Shown piece after piece: positions 27,149-36,090 of a DNA stretch of 54,991 bases (position 1 is the first letter of the stretch; the number at the start of each line of letters is the position of its first letter). The notes beneath the pieces are model-generated. The model saw only the letters and a program-made list of their open reading frames with translations. It made no database searches and was not told the origin of the DNA. Origin of the DNA: Acidithiobacillus concretivorus (GTDB taxonomy: Bacteria; Pseudomonadota; Gammaproteobacteria; Acidithiobacillales; Acidithiobacillaceae); assembly GCF_018853445.1 (NCBI RefSeq), contig NZ_JABELD010000002.1, positions 1 through 54,991 on the forward strand. The letters run 5' to 3'. Both the position numbers and the translations under genes were made by a program.

Positions 27149-28609
27149 TTGAACCCGCTTTTACCTTCCAGGCGCTGGTCCCTGAAGCCTTCATATCTGC
27201 TTGTATTGTCGGATATTCTGGCGCTACTCATGGCCTTTTATCTGGGGCGAATCCCCCATGCGCTTTACTATCATCTAAACCCCGTAAAGGTGCTGCTGAG
27301 CTGGTGGGGCAGCTACGCGCAGATCAATCTGCTGATTTTTTTGTTGTTGGCGTTTCTCGGCATCACCTTTTTTATAGTGCGTGGGCACTATTCCCGCCGT
27401 AAGGCATATTGGGATGAACTGGGCGACATACTCGCCATATTCACCCTGTTGCTGGCTCTGAACGCCGCCATTGCCTTTGGTGGAAAATGGCCGATTTCCC
27501 GCCTGTGGCTGTTTTCGACCTGGTTTTTGGCCTTGGCACTACTGCCGCTGATGCGTACTTTGTTGCGCGCGCTGTTGCTGCGTATGGGTGTGTGGAGCAT
27601 GCCGGTGGTGCTGATTGGTTGCGGGCGCAATGCGGCAGAAACCATTCTGGCGCTCAACAGTGAACCCATTCTGGGCTATGTGGTGGAGCGGATTTTGGTG
27701 CCCGAGGGAGAGACCGTGCAGGCGGAAAATTATCCTGCAGACCAGATCATTCAACCGTTGGGGAACGACCCCTTGGTCACATTAGCCACCCTGGGCAACC
27801 CTCCGGTGGTGTTGGCTATGGACATGGAGCAATGGAATATCCACGAAGGAATGCTCCGCACTTTAACCGTGCATTATCCGAAGCTGACTGTGGTGCCGCC
27901 CTTACGGGGTTTGCCCCTGTTTGGCATGGAAGTGATGCATTTTTTCAGCCACGATGTGTTGATGCTGCGGGTCAGGGATAACCTGGCCCAGTTGTGGCCA
28001 CGTATCACCAAACGTCTTTTTGACCTGCTGGCCGCTTCGTTGCTGGTGGTGTTGCTATCCCCTTTTCTGCTTTATATTGCCTGGCGGATTCGCCGCGCAG
28101 ATGGTGGCCCAGCACTGTATGCTCAGGAACGTATTGGGCACCAGGGTAAACCCTTTGGTTGCCTGAAGTTCAGATCCATGGTCATTGATGCGGATGCACG
28201 TCTGGCGGAGTACTTCACGGCGAACCCGCAGTTAAAAGCGGAGTATGAGCAGACCTATAAGCTGAAAAATGATCCACGCATTACTTCTATCGGAAAATTT
28301 CTGCGCAAAACCAGTCTGGATGAGCTGCCGCAGCTGTTTAATGTACTGCGCGGCGAAATGAGTCTGGTGGGTCCAAGGCCAGTCACTGCCAAAGAAATCG
28401 AAACGTATTACGGAGAAATCGGCGCACTTTACAAACGGGTTTACCCCGGCATCACGGGACTCTGGCAAGTCAGTGGTCGCTCCAACACCAGTTACTCAGA
28501 AAGAATTTATCTCGACAGCTGGTACGTCAAAAACTGGACGCTTTGGTATGACATTGTGATTTTGCTCCGCACCATCAAGGTAGTTTTGAAGCGGGATGGG
28601 GCTTATTGA
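27149..28609 (+). CDS. Undecaprenyl-phosphate sugar phosphotransferase, WbaP-like
   Basis: Initiating glycosylphosphotransferase: it loads the first sugar-1-phosphate on undecaprenyl phosphate. 486 aa from TTG 27149. Four or five N-terminal membrane spans lead into a soluble CoA-binding-like region and the bacterial sugar transferase domain. Catalytic-domain landmarks are [23 protein letters not shown] (in two parts: [11 protein letters not shown] and KFRSM), [25 protein letters not shown] and [11 protein letters not shown]. WbaP uses UDP-galactose; glucose or another sugar cannot be excluded. The 3' end overlaps the convergent acetyltransferase gene by 7 bp. Confidence 0.9.
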   Translation: MNPLLPSRRWSLKPSYLLVLSDILALLMAFYLGRIPHALYYHLNPVKVLLSWWGSYAQINLLIFLLLAFLGITFFIVRGHYSRRKAYWDELGDILAIFTLLLALNAAIAFGGKWPISRLWLFSTWFLALALLPLMRTLLRALLLRMGVWSMPVVLIGCGRNAAETILALNSEPILGYVVERILVPEGETVQAENYPADQIIQPLGNDPLVTLATLGNPPVVLAMDMEQWNIHEGMLRTLTVHYPKLTVVPPLRGLPLFGMEVMHFFSHDVLMLRVRDNLAQLWPRITKRLFDLLAASLLVVLLSPFLLYIAWRIRRADGGPALYAQERIGHQGKPFGCLKFRSMVIDADARLAEYFTANPQLKAEYEQTYKLKNDPRITSIGKFLRKTSLDELPQLFNVLRGEMSLVGPRPVTAKEIETYYGEIGALYKRVYPGITGLWQVSGRSNTSYSERIYLDSWYVKNWTLWYDIVILLRTIKVVLKRDGAY

Positions 28610-29100
28610 GGAGCAGTGGTACCCAACGACAAGTACAGGGTCATCGGATTATCCCTGCAAGCTAGAAAACCGTAGTGCACATAAAACGCTCTGGCCTTTT
28701 CGCCTTTGGCATCGACCACCAGCGCATAGGCCGCCACTGTTTTACGGGCCTCCAGACAATGTTCAACAGCACAACCCATGAGGAGGCGCCCCAATCCTTT
28801 CCCCTGGTGTGCTGAATCCACTGCCAGACGCCCCAGTCGGAAACAGGGCACCGGGTAGCGCGGCAGGTTTTTTCGGGTGAGCGCGTCCATTTGCATGGCG
28901 TCAATCTGGGCAGCACCCAAGCTGTAGTAACCCAGAATGGTTTTCGGTTTATCTGTATCAACCAGTACATGAACCACGGCAATACCCTTCTTCACATGCT
29001 GAACGGCAAAGCGATGCAGGTATTCATCCAGCGCGTCCACAGCAGAGGTAAAAGCCTGACGGTCATGGCGCTGCGGGTCCAACAGTTGGATTTCAAGCAC
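28603..29100 (-). CDS. GNAT acetyltransferase toxin, TacT-like
   Basis: 165-residue GNAT protein of the class that acetylates aminoacyl-tRNA and pairs with a DUF1778 antitoxin. Visible are HRFAVQHVKKGIAVVHVLVD, the CoA pyrophosphate loop AHQGKGLGRLLM, and AFYVHYGF with the tyrosine expected near the active site. GTG 29100 gives the normal family length and overlaps the antitoxin gene by 8 bp; the open frame reaches 29145. Antitoxin-first order and overlap support the TA reading. Convergent with wbaP. Confidence 0.85.
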   Translation of the reverse strand: MLEIQLLDPQRHDRQAFTSAVDALDEYLHRFAVQHVKKGIAVVHVLVDTDKPKTILGYYSLGAAQIDAMQMDALTRKNLPRYPVPCFRLGRLAVDSAHQGKGLGRLLMGCAVEHCLEARKTVAAYALVVDAKGEKARAFYVHYGFLACRDNPMTLYLSLGTTAPQ

Positions 29101-29359
29101 GCCGAATTTTACGCGCAAGATCCATAGCATTTTGTAAAGCAGCATTGGGCTTAAACGCCCCGTTCAGCGCTTTTGTTAATGCCTGAAAATCGTCGTTCGA
29201 CATCGTCATGCGAGACTCCCGTTCCAAGAGGTCGCGCGCCTTTTCTTTGGCTGCGTTGCGTACGAATGCAGCCATCGTAGTGCCCGCCAGGGCCGCAGCA
29301 TGTGCTACTAGCGCCTTTTCTTCTACGTCCATTTTCAAATCAAAACGCGCTGCCGTCAT
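29093..29359 (-). CDS. DUF1778 antitoxin, TacA-like
   Basis: 88-residue antitoxin with an N-terminal ribbon-helix-helix (TAARFDLKMDVEEKALV then HAAALAGTTMAAFVRNAA) and a C-terminal toxin-binding tail (DDFQALTKALNGAF, a typical TacA neutralising motif). ATG 29359 follows GGGGA; a longer frame to 29371 is less likely. A perfect 34-bp palindrome starts 17 bp upstream and should be the autoregulatory operator. Confidence 0.87.
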   Translation of the reverse strand: MTAARFDLKMDVEEKALVAHAAALAGTTMAAFVRNAAKEKARDLLERESRMTMSNDDFQALTKALNGAFKPNAALQNAMDLARKIRRA

Positions 29360-29375
29360 ATCTATCCCCAAAGAT

Positions 29376-29409
29376 TACGGCAAAATACCGTATACGGTAT
29401 TTTGCCGTA
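29376..29409. promoter_or_regulatory. Perfect 34-bp palindromic operator of the TacAT-like module
   Basis: TACGGCAAAATACCGTA (29376-29392) is followed directly by its exact reverse complement TACGGTATTTTGCCGTA (29393-29409). It sits 17 bp before the antitoxin ATG and covers the likely promoter, as expected for a ribbon-helix-helix repressor that binds as several dimers; the inner ACCGTATACGGT repeats the half-site pattern. Confidence 0.8.
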
Positions 29410-29581
29410 TAAACTGCCAAGCTGCAAATGCGACGATCTACCACGACCCCCACCCCGCTACTTCCCGCAAAGCCCCCAGCATCTACTTCCCTGCCCGTTG
29501 TCAGTGATATGGCTCGTCAGAGTTCAGGGATAGCCGTTGCGCGGGTTTCAGCTTGCATCCCCCGCGCGGCTCTTCTACAAT
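29410..29581 (+). promoter_or_regulatory. Sigma70 promoter of purH-purD-tsaC and upstream non-coding stretch
   Basis: No gene is visible from 29410 to the leader. The promoter itself is TTGCAT (29553-29558), a 17-base spacer and TACAAT (29576-29581), close to consensus, giving a start near 29588. An inverted repeat, GCGCGGG (29539-29545) and CCCGCGC (29561-29567), lies over the -35/spacer and could bind a repressor. Confidence 0.7.
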
Positions 29582-29596
29582 ACGATCATTCCGTTG

Positions 29597-29679
29597 ACGC
29601 ACATTTGCGTTATGCGAGTAAGAACGCTCCCTCCATCAGGAGGTTTGGGTACGACAGGTCTCCTGATCGTACCTTTTTT
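29597..29679 (+). promoter_or_regulatory. Attenuator-like leader of purH with competing hairpins
   Basis: The leader RNA can form: a small hairpin ACGCA/TGCGT (29597-29610); CCTCC/GGAGG (29630-29643); an alternative pairing ATCAGGAG (29635-29642) with CTCCTGAT (29660-29667); and an intrinsic terminator whose stem is GGTACGA/TCGTACC plus CAGG/CCTG (29648-29673) followed by six T. The second and third exclude each other, and so do the third and fourth. This is the layout of a transcription attenuator: antiterminator in the middle, anti-antiterminator 5', terminator 3'. The controlling signal (ligand, protein or translation) is unknown. Confidence 0.65.
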
Positions 29680-29710
29680 AATTTTAGGCTGGCAAAGGTG
29701 GCATGGCTTT

Positions 29711-31276
29711 ATGGGTGAAATAACACGAGCGCTCATTAGCGTTTCGGACAAACGTGGGGTAGTGGATTTTGCACGGCGGTTGCGCGACTTTGGGGTGGAA
29801 ATTCTGTCTACGGGTGGAACCGCCAAAGTGTTGATGGCCGACGGCATTGCCGTTCAGGAAGTGGGCGATTACACCGGTTTTCCAGAAATGCTGGAGGGCC
29901 GCCTCAAAACCCTGCACCCAAAAATTCATGGTGGCCTGCTGGCCCGTCGCGGTAATGCTGACCACGATCGGCAAATAGCCGAGCACGACATCCTCCCTAT
30001 TGATTTGCTTTGCGTCAATTTATATCCCTTTGCCGGGACCGTGGCGCACCCCGACTGCACGCTGGAAGATGCCATTGAGAATATTGATATTGGCGGGCCG
30101 ACCATGCTCCGGGCGGGGGCCAAAAACTGGGAAGGTGTGACGGTTCTTGTTGATCCTGATGACTATGCGCACGTCTTGCAGGAAATGGAACAAAGCCACG
30201 GCGGCGTGGGGGCGGCTACCCGTTTTCATCTGGCGACCAAGGTTTTTGCCCATACTGCCCGATACGATGGGGCGATTGCCAACTATTTGTCCAGCCGCAA
30301 TGCCGAAGGCCAGCACAGTCAGTTTCCCCAGACTCTTTCCCTGCAGTTCGAGAAGGTGCAGGAATTACGCTATGGCGAAAATCCCCATCAGGCAGCGGCT
30401 TTTTACCGCGATGGCAGTGGCGGGGGGCTGGCCGATGCCCATCAGTTGCAGGGCAAGGAGCTTTCTTACAATAACATTGGCGATGGCGATGCGGCCGTCG
30501 CTCTGGTCATGGAGTTTCGGGAACTGGCCTGCTGCGTGGTCAAACATGGGAATCCCTGTGGGGTGGCTTTGGGTCAGGATTTGCTCAGCGCCTTTCAGCG
30601 CGCCTGGGCGGGCGACCCGGTTTCGGCCTTTGGCAGCATCATTGCCTTTAATGCGCCGCTGGATGCCCAAACTGCCGAACTGATCAGCAGTCAGTTTGTC
30701 GAGATGGTACTGGCTCCGGCCATTTTACCCGATGCCCGCCTGATTCTGGCCAAAAAGAAAAACCTGCGGGCACTGGCTTTTGAAGATGGTCATGCCTGGC
30801 AGCGTCCGGGCTGGGAATACAAGCGGGTGCGTGGCGGCCTGCTGGTGCAGGAATTTGATCAGGCCATGGAAATGGAAGACGACTGGCAGGTGGTCAGTAC
30901 GCGCGCGCCTAGCCTGCAGGAGCAACGTGACCTCGCCTTTGTCTGGCGGGTCGGTAAATATGTGCGGTCTAACGCCATTGTTTATGGTCGTGAAGGGCAG
31001 ACCGTGGGCATTGGCGCAGGGCAGATGAGTCGGGTTGATGCGGCCCGCTGCGGGGCCGCCAAGGCACTGGATCTGGGCTTTGATTTGCATGGCGCGGCAC
31101 TGGCTTCCGATGCCTTTTTTCCGTTCCGGGACGGGGTCGATGCGGCAGCCGCTGCCGGAGTGAAAGCGATTATTCAGCCTGGCGGTTCCATTCGCGATGA
31201 AGAAGTCATCGCCAGTGCCAATGCGCATGGGATTGCCATGGTGTTTACCGGCGTCCGTCATTTCCGCCACGGTTAA
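29711..31276 (+). CDS. purH: Bifunctional AICAR formyltransferase/IMP cyclohydrolase
   Basis: Catalyses the last two steps of IMP synthesis. 521 aa from ATG 29711. The N-terminal MGS-like cyclohydrolase domain (about 1-145) begins [19 protein letters not shown] and contains the STGGTAK loop and [13 protein letters not shown]; the AICAR transformylase domain follows, with [25 protein letters not shown] and the C-terminal [13 protein letters not shown]. The frame stays open upstream to 29537 through the leader, but family length and the terminator hairpin favour 29711. It is the first gene of purH-purD-tsaC. Confidence 0.97.
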   Translation: MGEITRALISVSDKRGVVDFARRLRDFGVEILSTGGTAKVLMADGIAVQEVGDYTGFPEMLEGRLKTLHPKIHGGLLARRGNADHDRQIAEHDILPIDLLCVNLYPFAGTVAHPDCTLEDAIENIDIGGPTMLRAGAKNWEGVTVLVDPDDYAHVLQEMEQSHGGVGAATRFHLATKVFAHTARYDGAIANYLSSRNAEGQHSQFPQTLSLQFEKVQELRYGENPHQAAAFYRDGSGGGLADAHQLQGKELSYNNIGDGDAAVALVMEFRELACCVVKHGNPCGVALGQDLLSAFQRAWAGDPVSAFGSIIAFNAPLDAQTAELISSQFVEMVLAPAILPDARLILAKKKNLRALAFEDGHAWQRPGWEYKRVRGGLLVQEFDQAMEMEDDWQVVSTRAPSLQEQRDLAFVWRVGKYVRSNAIVYGREGQTVGIGAGQMSRVDAARCGAAKALDLGFDLHGAALASDAFFPFRDGVDAAAAAGVKAIIQPGGSIRDEEVIASANAHGIAMVFTGVRHFRHG

Positions 31277-31287
31277 GAGGGATATTT

Positions 31288-32550
31288 ATGGGTGCGAAGG
31301 TTTTGGTTTTGGGAGGCGGCGGACGTGAACATGCCATCGCCTGGAAACTGGCCCAATCAGAGCGGGTCGAGACCGTCTATTGCGCGCCCGGTAACCCTGG
31401 TACAGCCGGTGAAGAAAAGCTGTTCAACCTGAAGTTGAATCCCAACAATCCGCAGGCGGTGGTGGCTGAGGCCCATGCTCTGGATATTCAACTGGTGGTG
31501 ATTGGACCGGAAGCGCCGCTGGTGGCGGGAGTGGGAGATGCTCTACGCCGCGCCGGGATTCCGGTTTTTGGTCCGGATCAGGCGGGTGCCATGCTGGAGG
31601 GCAGCAAGGCCCACGCCAAGGCTTTCATGATGCGCCACGGGCTGCCTACTGCTCGTTATGAGCGTTTTACCGACACTGTCCATGCTCTGGAATACCTGCA
31701 TGAGCACCCGCTGCCGGTGGTGGTCAAGGCCGATGGTCTGGCTGCTGGCAAAGGCGTGGTGGTAGCCAGCACCTTGCAGGAAGCAGAAACCGCAACACGG
31801 CAGTTTTTGCAGTGGGGTCCCATCATCATTGAAGAATTTCTGGAAGGTGAGGAAGCCAGCTTTATTGCCATTATTGTCGATGGTCAGGTGCTGCCTCTGG
31901 CGGGCTCTCAGGATCATAAGCGGCTGCTGGATGATGACCAGGGGCCCAATACCGGTGGGATGGGTGCCTACTCCCCTGCCCCGGTGCTGGACGTTGCCAT
32001 GAGTGAGCGGGTGCTGCGGGAAATCATGCGCCCTGCAGCCCAGGGTCTGGTGGCTGACGGCACGCCGTATTGCGGCTTTTTGTATGCCGGCTTGATGATT
32101 GGCCGGGATGGGCCGAAGTTGCTGGAGTTCAATTGCCGTCTGGGCGATCCTGAAACCCAGCCGCTGATGATGCGCCTGCGCTCGGATCTTTATACAGTCC
32201 TGCTGCTGGCTGCCCTGGGTGAGAGATTACCCGCTGAACTGGATTGGGACGAGCGCAGCGCCTTGTGCGTGGTGATGGCGGCAGAGGGGTATCCTGAGCA
32301 TCCGCGCACGGGGGATGCCATTGCCGGACTGGGTGTCGCCGAAAAGGATGCTGTCAAGGTGTTTCATGCGGGTACCCAAAGTGTGGATGGTCATGTGGCT
32401 ACGGCCGGTGGGCGGGTGCTGGGCGTGACGGCGCTGGGCGATAGTCTGGCCATTGCCCAGCATCGTGCTTATTCGGTAGTCGCAAAAATCCACTGGTCCG
32501 GGGTGCAGTTCCGTCAGGATATTGGTCATTTGGGTTTACGCCGTGACTAG
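31288..32550 (+). CDS. purD: Phosphoribosylamine-glycine ligase
   Basis: GAR synthetase, the second step of purine synthesis, 420 aa. It has the N-terminal GGGGREHAIAWKLAQS motif, the ATP-grasp core (VVKADGLAAGKGVVVA and IEEFLEGEEASFI), the metal/ATP site EFNCRLGDPETQPLMMRL and the QDHKRLLDDDQGPNTGGMGAYSP segment (seen as DDDQGPNTGGMGAY). Start 11 bp after purH with AGAGGGATATTT upstream, so it is cotranscribed with purH. All key motifs appear intact. Confidence 0.97.
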   Translation: MGAKVLVLGGGGREHAIAWKLAQSERVETVYCAPGNPGTAGEEKLFNLKLNPNNPQAVVAEAHALDIQLVVIGPEAPLVAGVGDALRRAGIPVFGPDQAGAMLEGSKAHAKAFMMRHGLPTARYERFTDTVHALEYLHEHPLPVVVKADGLAAGKGVVVASTLQEAETATRQFLQWGPIIIEEFLEGEEASFIAIIVDGQVLPLAGSQDHKRLLDDDQGPNTGGMGAYSPAPVLDVAMSERVLREIMRPAAQGLVADGTPYCGFLYAGLMIGRDGPKLLEFNCRLGDPETQPLMMRLRSDLYTVLLLAALGERLPAELDWDERSALCVVMAAEGYPEHPRTGDAIAGLGVAEKDAVKVFHAGTQSVDGHVATAGGRVLGVTALGDSLAIAQHRAYSVVAKIHWSGVQFRQDIGHLGLRRD

Positions 32551-32565
32551 GCAGCTCTGAGACAT

Positions 32566-33126
32566 ATGCCAGGATATACTCCGCGTCGTCAGGAATTACG
32601 CCAGTTGGTTGCGCACCTGCGCCGGGGTGGAGTCATTGCCTATCCCACGGAAGGGGTCTGGGGATTGGGTTGTGACCCTCGACAACGGCAGGCTCTGCGC
32701 CGCATTCTGCATTTAAAAAAACGTCCGCAACACAAGGGCGTTCTGCTCATTGCCGGACGCCGCTCCGAAACCGCCGTCTTTTGGTCGGATCAGGGTATTA
32801 GTCCGGCACTGCTGGAACAATACTGGCCGGGGACCACTTTGGTACTGCCTGCCTGTCGGCAAGTTCCGACCTGGGTTCGTGGACGGCATCCCAGTGTGGC
32901 TGTTCGGGTCAGCAGTCATCCGGGTGTCCGCGCTCTGACCCGAGCTTTTGGCAGCGCCATTGTCTCAACCAGTGCCAATCGCGCTGGTCAGCAACCTGCC
33001 CGCAACTTGCGGACCATCCGGCGCTATTTTGGAAACCGTCTTCCGGTACTGCATGCCCGACTGGGCCAGCAGCGCCGCCCGAGCCGGATTGTTGATGCCC
33101 GTACCGGTCAGATTTTAAGGCGTTAA
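32566..33126 (+). CDS. tsaC: L-threonylcarbamoyladenylate synthase, TsaC/YrdC family
   Basis: Makes threonylcarbamoyl-AMP from threonine, bicarbonate and ATP for the universal t6A tRNA modification. 186 aa, the short TsaC form without the Sua5 domain. It shows GGVIAYPTEGVWGLGCDP, KKRPQHKGVLLIA (the conserved KxR) and SAIVSTSANRAGQQPA. Located 15 bp after purD and probably in the same transcript, despite being in a different pathway. Confidence 0.92.
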   Translation: MPGYTPRRQELRQLVAHLRRGGVIAYPTEGVWGLGCDPRQRQALRRILHLKKRPQHKGVLLIAGRRSETAVFWSDQGISPALLEQYWPGTTLVLPACRQVPTWVRGRHPSVAVRVSSHPGVRALTRAFGSAIVSTSANRAGQQPARNLRTIRRYFGNRLPVLHARLGQQRRPSRIVDARTGQILRR

Positions 33127-33146
33127 AAGCAAAATTTTCGCGGGAA

Positions 33147-33548
33147 TCAGTTCACCCAGTCCACGACCCGTAATCCGGGAACACGATCAAACTCGCGCAG
33201 GTTGTTGGTGACGACAATTAAACCCGTACTTCTGGCATGACCCGCAATCATCTGATCATAAGGCCCTATGGGCTGACCTATACGGGCCAATTCGGCGCGA
33301 AGCTGTCCCGTATGCCTGGCAGCCTCTATGCCATATTCAAGGACCTCCAGGCGCGCTGCAAATCCTTCGATTTCTGCTAAATTCCGTTCTGGAGACTGGG
33401 ATTTTTCTGCACCATAAATCAACTCCATCAGCGTGATGGTGCTTATCGCCATTTGGCCCTGATGTTGATGGAACTGCTCCTGAATTTCCGGCGGTTTGCG
33501 CTTGATAGTAAAAATGCAGATATTGGTATCCAGCAGATATTTAATCAC
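33147..33548 (-). CDS. vapC: VapC-family PIN-domain ribonuclease toxin
   Basis: 133-residue PIN nuclease with the acidic site Asp7 (LLDTNICIF), Glu42 (TLMELIYGAE), Asp98 (GPYDQMIAGHA) and the C-terminal VVTNNLREFDRVPGL block; all four acidic positions appear present, so it is probably active. Such toxins cleave tRNA or rRNA. Its ATG overlaps the antitoxin stop by four bases. It converges on tsaC with a 20-bp gap. Confidence 0.92.
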   Translation of the reverse strand: MIKYLLDTNICIFTIKRKPPEIQEQFHQHQGQMAISTITLMELIYGAEKSQSPERNLAEIEGFAARLEVLEYGIEAARHTGQLRAELARIGQPIGPYDQMIAGHARSTGLIVVTNNLREFDRVPGLRVVDWVN

Positions 33549-33775
33549 AAGCCTTCCCGGTGCTGATCGTCGGGTTGCTCGCGGCTTTCCATAAAGTCGG
33601 CACTGACCCCTTCACCATTAAACCAGCTTTCCCAGGATTCACCTGCTGGTACCAGAATGCGCACACGACCCAAGGCGACTACATCTACGCGCTTCACATC
33701 ATTAGGAAAAGCGATGGACTTGGGCAGCCGTACGGCCTGACTGCGATTGATTTGAAAGACGGTTGCTTGTTCCAT
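33545..33775 (-). CDS. vapB: VapB-family antitoxin (AbrB/SpoVT type)
   Basis: 76-residue antitoxin with a swapped-hairpin AbrB-type DNA-binding N terminus (VFQINRSQAVRLPKSIAF) and a C-terminal tail rich in W and acidic residues (SWESWFNGEG) that should bind VapC. ATG 33775 is preferred over GTG 33787. The promoter TTGGTA (33818-33813), 18 bases, TACAAT (33794-33789) on the minus strand puts the transcript start within a few bases of the ATG. Confidence 0.9.
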   Translation of the reverse strand: MEQATVFQINRSQAVRLPKSIAFPNDVKRVDVVALGRVRILVPAGESWESWFNGEGVSADFMESREQPDDQHREGL

Positions 33776-33788
33776 GATGATAATCACT

Positions 33789-33818
33789 ATTGTATATGGC
33801 GTTGGGATATCCTACCAA
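33789..33818 (-). promoter_or_regulatory. vapBC promoter
   Basis: TTGGTA and TACAAT on the minus strand, 18 bases apart. The -10 ends 13 bases before the vapB ATG, so the 5' leader is at most a few nucleotides; no Shine-Dalgarno sequence is visible in front of vapB. Confidence 0.45.
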
Positions 33819-33870
33819 GCGCAGAGCCCGGTGGCAAGTATTCGCGAGCCAATAGCCTGCGGCCATTTTC

Positions 33871-33899
33871 TGGCGAAATGAGCCTTGCGGTGGCATAAT
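33871..33899 (+). promoter_or_regulatory. hemF promoter, extended -10
   Basis: TGG followed by CATAAT (33894-33899) forms an extended -10, with a weak TGGCGA (33871-33876) 17 bases upstream. It would start the hemF-pyrD transcript about 18 bp before the AGGAGAT ribosome-binding site. Confidence 0.4.
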
Positions 33900-33924
33900 T
33901 CCCCGCCAGCATAGGAGATAAACC

Positions 33925-34815
33925 ATGCAGCAGCCCTCCACTCAAGCCGTCGAACAGTTTCTCCTCCAGCTTCAGGACCGCATTTGTACCGCTCTTGAAA
34001 AGGCTGATGGTAACGCCCGTTTTCGGGAGGATCTCTGGGAAAGACCCGGTGGCGGCGGGGGGCGTACCCGGGTCATCAGCGGCGGTGATCTGCTGGAAAA
34101 AGGCGGGGTCAATTTTTCTAAGGTGCATGGCGATAAACTGCCACCCTCGGCCACCGCGCATCGTCCTGAACTGGCGGGGCAACCTTTCACGGCAGTGGGC
34201 GTTTCGCTGGTTCTGCATCCCCGCAATCCTTATGTGCCCATTGTCCACATGAACTACCGGTTTTTTGCGGCAGGTTCCGTGTGGTGGTTTGGTGGCGGGG
34301 CTGATCTCACCCCGAGTTATGGTTTTGTGGAAGACGCCCGGCATTTTCATCAAACCCTCAAGGCCGCCTGCGATCGGCATGGCCCCGATTTTTATCCGCG
34401 TTTCAAGGCTTGGTGTGATGACTATTTCACCATCAAACATCGCCAGGAAATGCGGGGCGTCGGTGGTATTTTCTTTGATGATCTCAGCGGGGATGCTGAT
34501 ACTTTGCAAGCCTTCTGGGAAGATGTAGCCAACAGTTTTCTGGAGAGCTATCTGCCCATTGCCGAACGGCGCCGCAACACCCCTTTTGGCGAGCGCGAGC
34601 GGGATTTTCAGCTGATCCGCCGGGGTCGTTATGTGGAATTCAATCTGGTGTATGACCGGGGCACCTTGTTTGGCCTGCAATCCGGAGGGCGCACCGAAAG
34701 TATTCTCATGTCCTTGCCACCTCTCGCCGCCTGGCATTATGACTGGCAAGCACCGGCAGATAGTCCTGAGGCCCGCCTGCAAGAAGACTTTTTAACGCCC
34801 AAGGACTGGGCATGA
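33925..34815 (+). CDS. hemF: Oxygen-dependent coproporphyrinogen-III oxidase
   Basis: Converts coproporphyrinogen III to protoporphyrinogen IX using O2. 296 aa, usual length. Family blocks: [23 protein letters not shown] (as [11 protein letters not shown] and [10 protein letters not shown]), [37 protein letters not shown] and [16 protein letters not shown] strong AGGAGAT site precedes the ATG. The stop overlaps pyrD (ATGA). An aerobic lifestyle is consistent with the O2-dependent form. Confidence 0.97.
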   Translation: MQQPSTQAVEQFLLQLQDRICTALEKADGNARFREDLWERPGGGGGRTRVISGGDLLEKGGVNFSKVHGDKLPPSATAHRPELAGQPFTAVGVSLVLHPRNPYVPIVHMNYRFFAAGSVWWFGGGADLTPSYGFVEDARHFHQTLKAACDRHGPDFYPRFKAWCDDYFTIKHRQEMRGVGGIFFDDLSGDADTLQAFWEDVANSFLESYLPIAERRRNTPFGERERDFQLIRRGRYVEFNLVYDRGTLFGLQSGGRTESILMSLPPLAAWHYDWQAPADSPEARLQEDFLTPKDWA

Positions 34816-35906
34816 TTTACCCGCTGTTACGGCCATTATTGTTTGGGCTGGAGGCTGAACAGGCCCATCAACTCAGCATCACGGCACTGGAAACCCTTGG
34901 GCGGATGCCCCGCAGTCTGGAACGGGTAGCCGAATATTTTACGGTAGAGAACCCCGCTCTGCAGCAAACCTTGTGGGGACTGAATTTTCGCAATCCCGTG
35001 GGTCTGGCTGCAGGTTATGACAAGGATGCCCGTGCTACTGCGGCCTTGCCGGCCTTAGGTTTTGGATTTATTGAAATTGGTACGGTTACACCACGCGCCC
35101 AATCAGGCAATCCCCACCCTCGGGTGTTTCGTTATCCGGGTTCCCAGGCAGTCATCAACCGCATGGGCTTTCCCGGAGAGGGCGCGACTGCGGTAGCTGA
35201 ACGTCTGCGCGCCCTCCCCCATCCTCATTGCGTTCCCATCGGGATCAATCTTGGCAAAAACAAGGATACGCCGCTGGAGCGTGCGGCGGAGGACTATGTC
35301 AGTGCCTTGGAAGTACTTTTTCCCTATGGAGATTACCTGACGGTGAATGTCAGTTCTCCCAATACGCCGGGGCTACGATTGTTGCAAAGTGCCGATGCCC
35401 TTGCGGAATTACTGGCTGCGGTGGCCGCTGCCAATCAACGTCTGGCCGTCGAACATCAGCGCCCGGCCCTGCCCCTGCTCCTGAAAATCGCTCCGGATCT
35501 GAATCCTGAGGATATTAGCGCCATCGCGCAGCTCGCCATAGGCGATCAGCCGCTGGTGGATGGTTTTATTGCGACCAACACCACCATTGATCGTCCTGCC
35601 GGGCATCCCGAATATGTGCAGGCGGGAGGGCTGAGTGGTTCGCCCCTCCGGTCACGCGCCAATGCGGTCATAGCAAAACTGTATCGGGAAACTGCGGGTA
35701 AGGTGCCCATTGTCGGGGTAGGCGGCATTTCCTGTGCCACAGACGCCTATGAAAAAATCCGGGCGGGAGCCAGTTTGCTGCAAATTTATACGGGTCTGGT
35801 TTTTAAGGGGCCGGAACTGGTTCGCGAGATTTTGCTGGAGTTACCCGATCTGTGTCAGAAAGATGGTTTTACCCATATTAGTGCTGCACGGGGAGTGGGC
35901 ATATAG
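34812..35906 (+). CDS. pyrD: Dihydroorotate dehydrogenase (quinone)
   Basis: Class 2, membrane-associated FMN enzyme of pyrimidine synthesis, 364 aa. The N-terminal amphipathic extension ([20 protein letters not shown]) that docks on quinone is present; then [37 protein letters not shown] with the catalytic serine, GFIATNTT and [23 protein letters not shown] overlaps the hemF stop by four bases. Confidence 0.97.
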   Translation: MIYPLLRPLLFGLEAEQAHQLSITALETLGRMPRSLERVAEYFTVENPALQQTLWGLNFRNPVGLAAGYDKDARATAALPALGFGFIEIGTVTPRAQSGNPHPRVFRYPGSQAVINRMGFPGEGATAVAERLRALPHPHCVPIGINLGKNKDTPLERAAEDYVSALEVLFPYGDYLTVNVSSPNTPGLRLLQSADALAELLAAVAAANQRLAVEHQRPALPLLLKIAPDLNPEDISAIAQLAIGDQPLVDGFIATNTTIDRPAGHPEYVQAGGLSGSPLRSRANAVIAKLYRETAGKVPIVGVGGISCATDAYEKIRAGASLLQIYTGLVFKGPELVREILLELPDLCQKDGFTHISAARGVGI

Positions 35907-35961
35907 TACGCTGATCCATTATTTATATATTTAAATTAGCTCAACAGAGGAATAAAATAGC

Positions 35962-36090
35962 ATGAATTTTTGGTCTCGATTTCTGAGCTTGTTGTGTCTA
36001 CTGGTATCTTTGGCGGGCTGTGCCGCCGTGTCAGATACCGCTTCAGCAACTGGTGATGTGATTGATGCTGGCACTTCGCTCATCCCGTGA
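35962..36090 (+). CDS. Small lipoprotein, entericidin-like
   Basis: A 42-codon gene easily missed by length. The ATG follows AGAGGAATAAAATAGC. The product has a hydrophobic signal (FLSLLCLLVSLAGC) with a lipobox LAGC, Cys20, and a mature peptide of only 23 residues (CAAVSDTASATGDV and so on). Size, lipobox and the GDV-I-x-AG pattern recall the entericidin EcnA/EcnB lipoproteins, but similarity is too short for certainty. No transmembrane segment beyond the signal; an envelope-stress or lysis-related role is possible. Confidence 0.6.
   Translation: MNFWSRFLSLLCLLVSLAGCAAVSDTASATGDVIDAGTSLIP

Noticed and set aside
29597..29610. ACGCA-CATT-TGCGT resembling an E. coli PurR box
   Set aside because: The half-sites are two bases closer than in the PurR consensus and lie after the transcription start; treated as a leader hairpin instead.
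29588..29710. ZTP (pfl) riboswitch before purH
   Set aside because: The conserved pfl core segments could not be found in the leader; only the competing hairpins are supported.
29537..29710. N-terminal 58-residue extension of PurH
   Set aside because: Begins upstream of the predicted transcript start and exceeds normal family length; only the part from 29612 remains a possibility.
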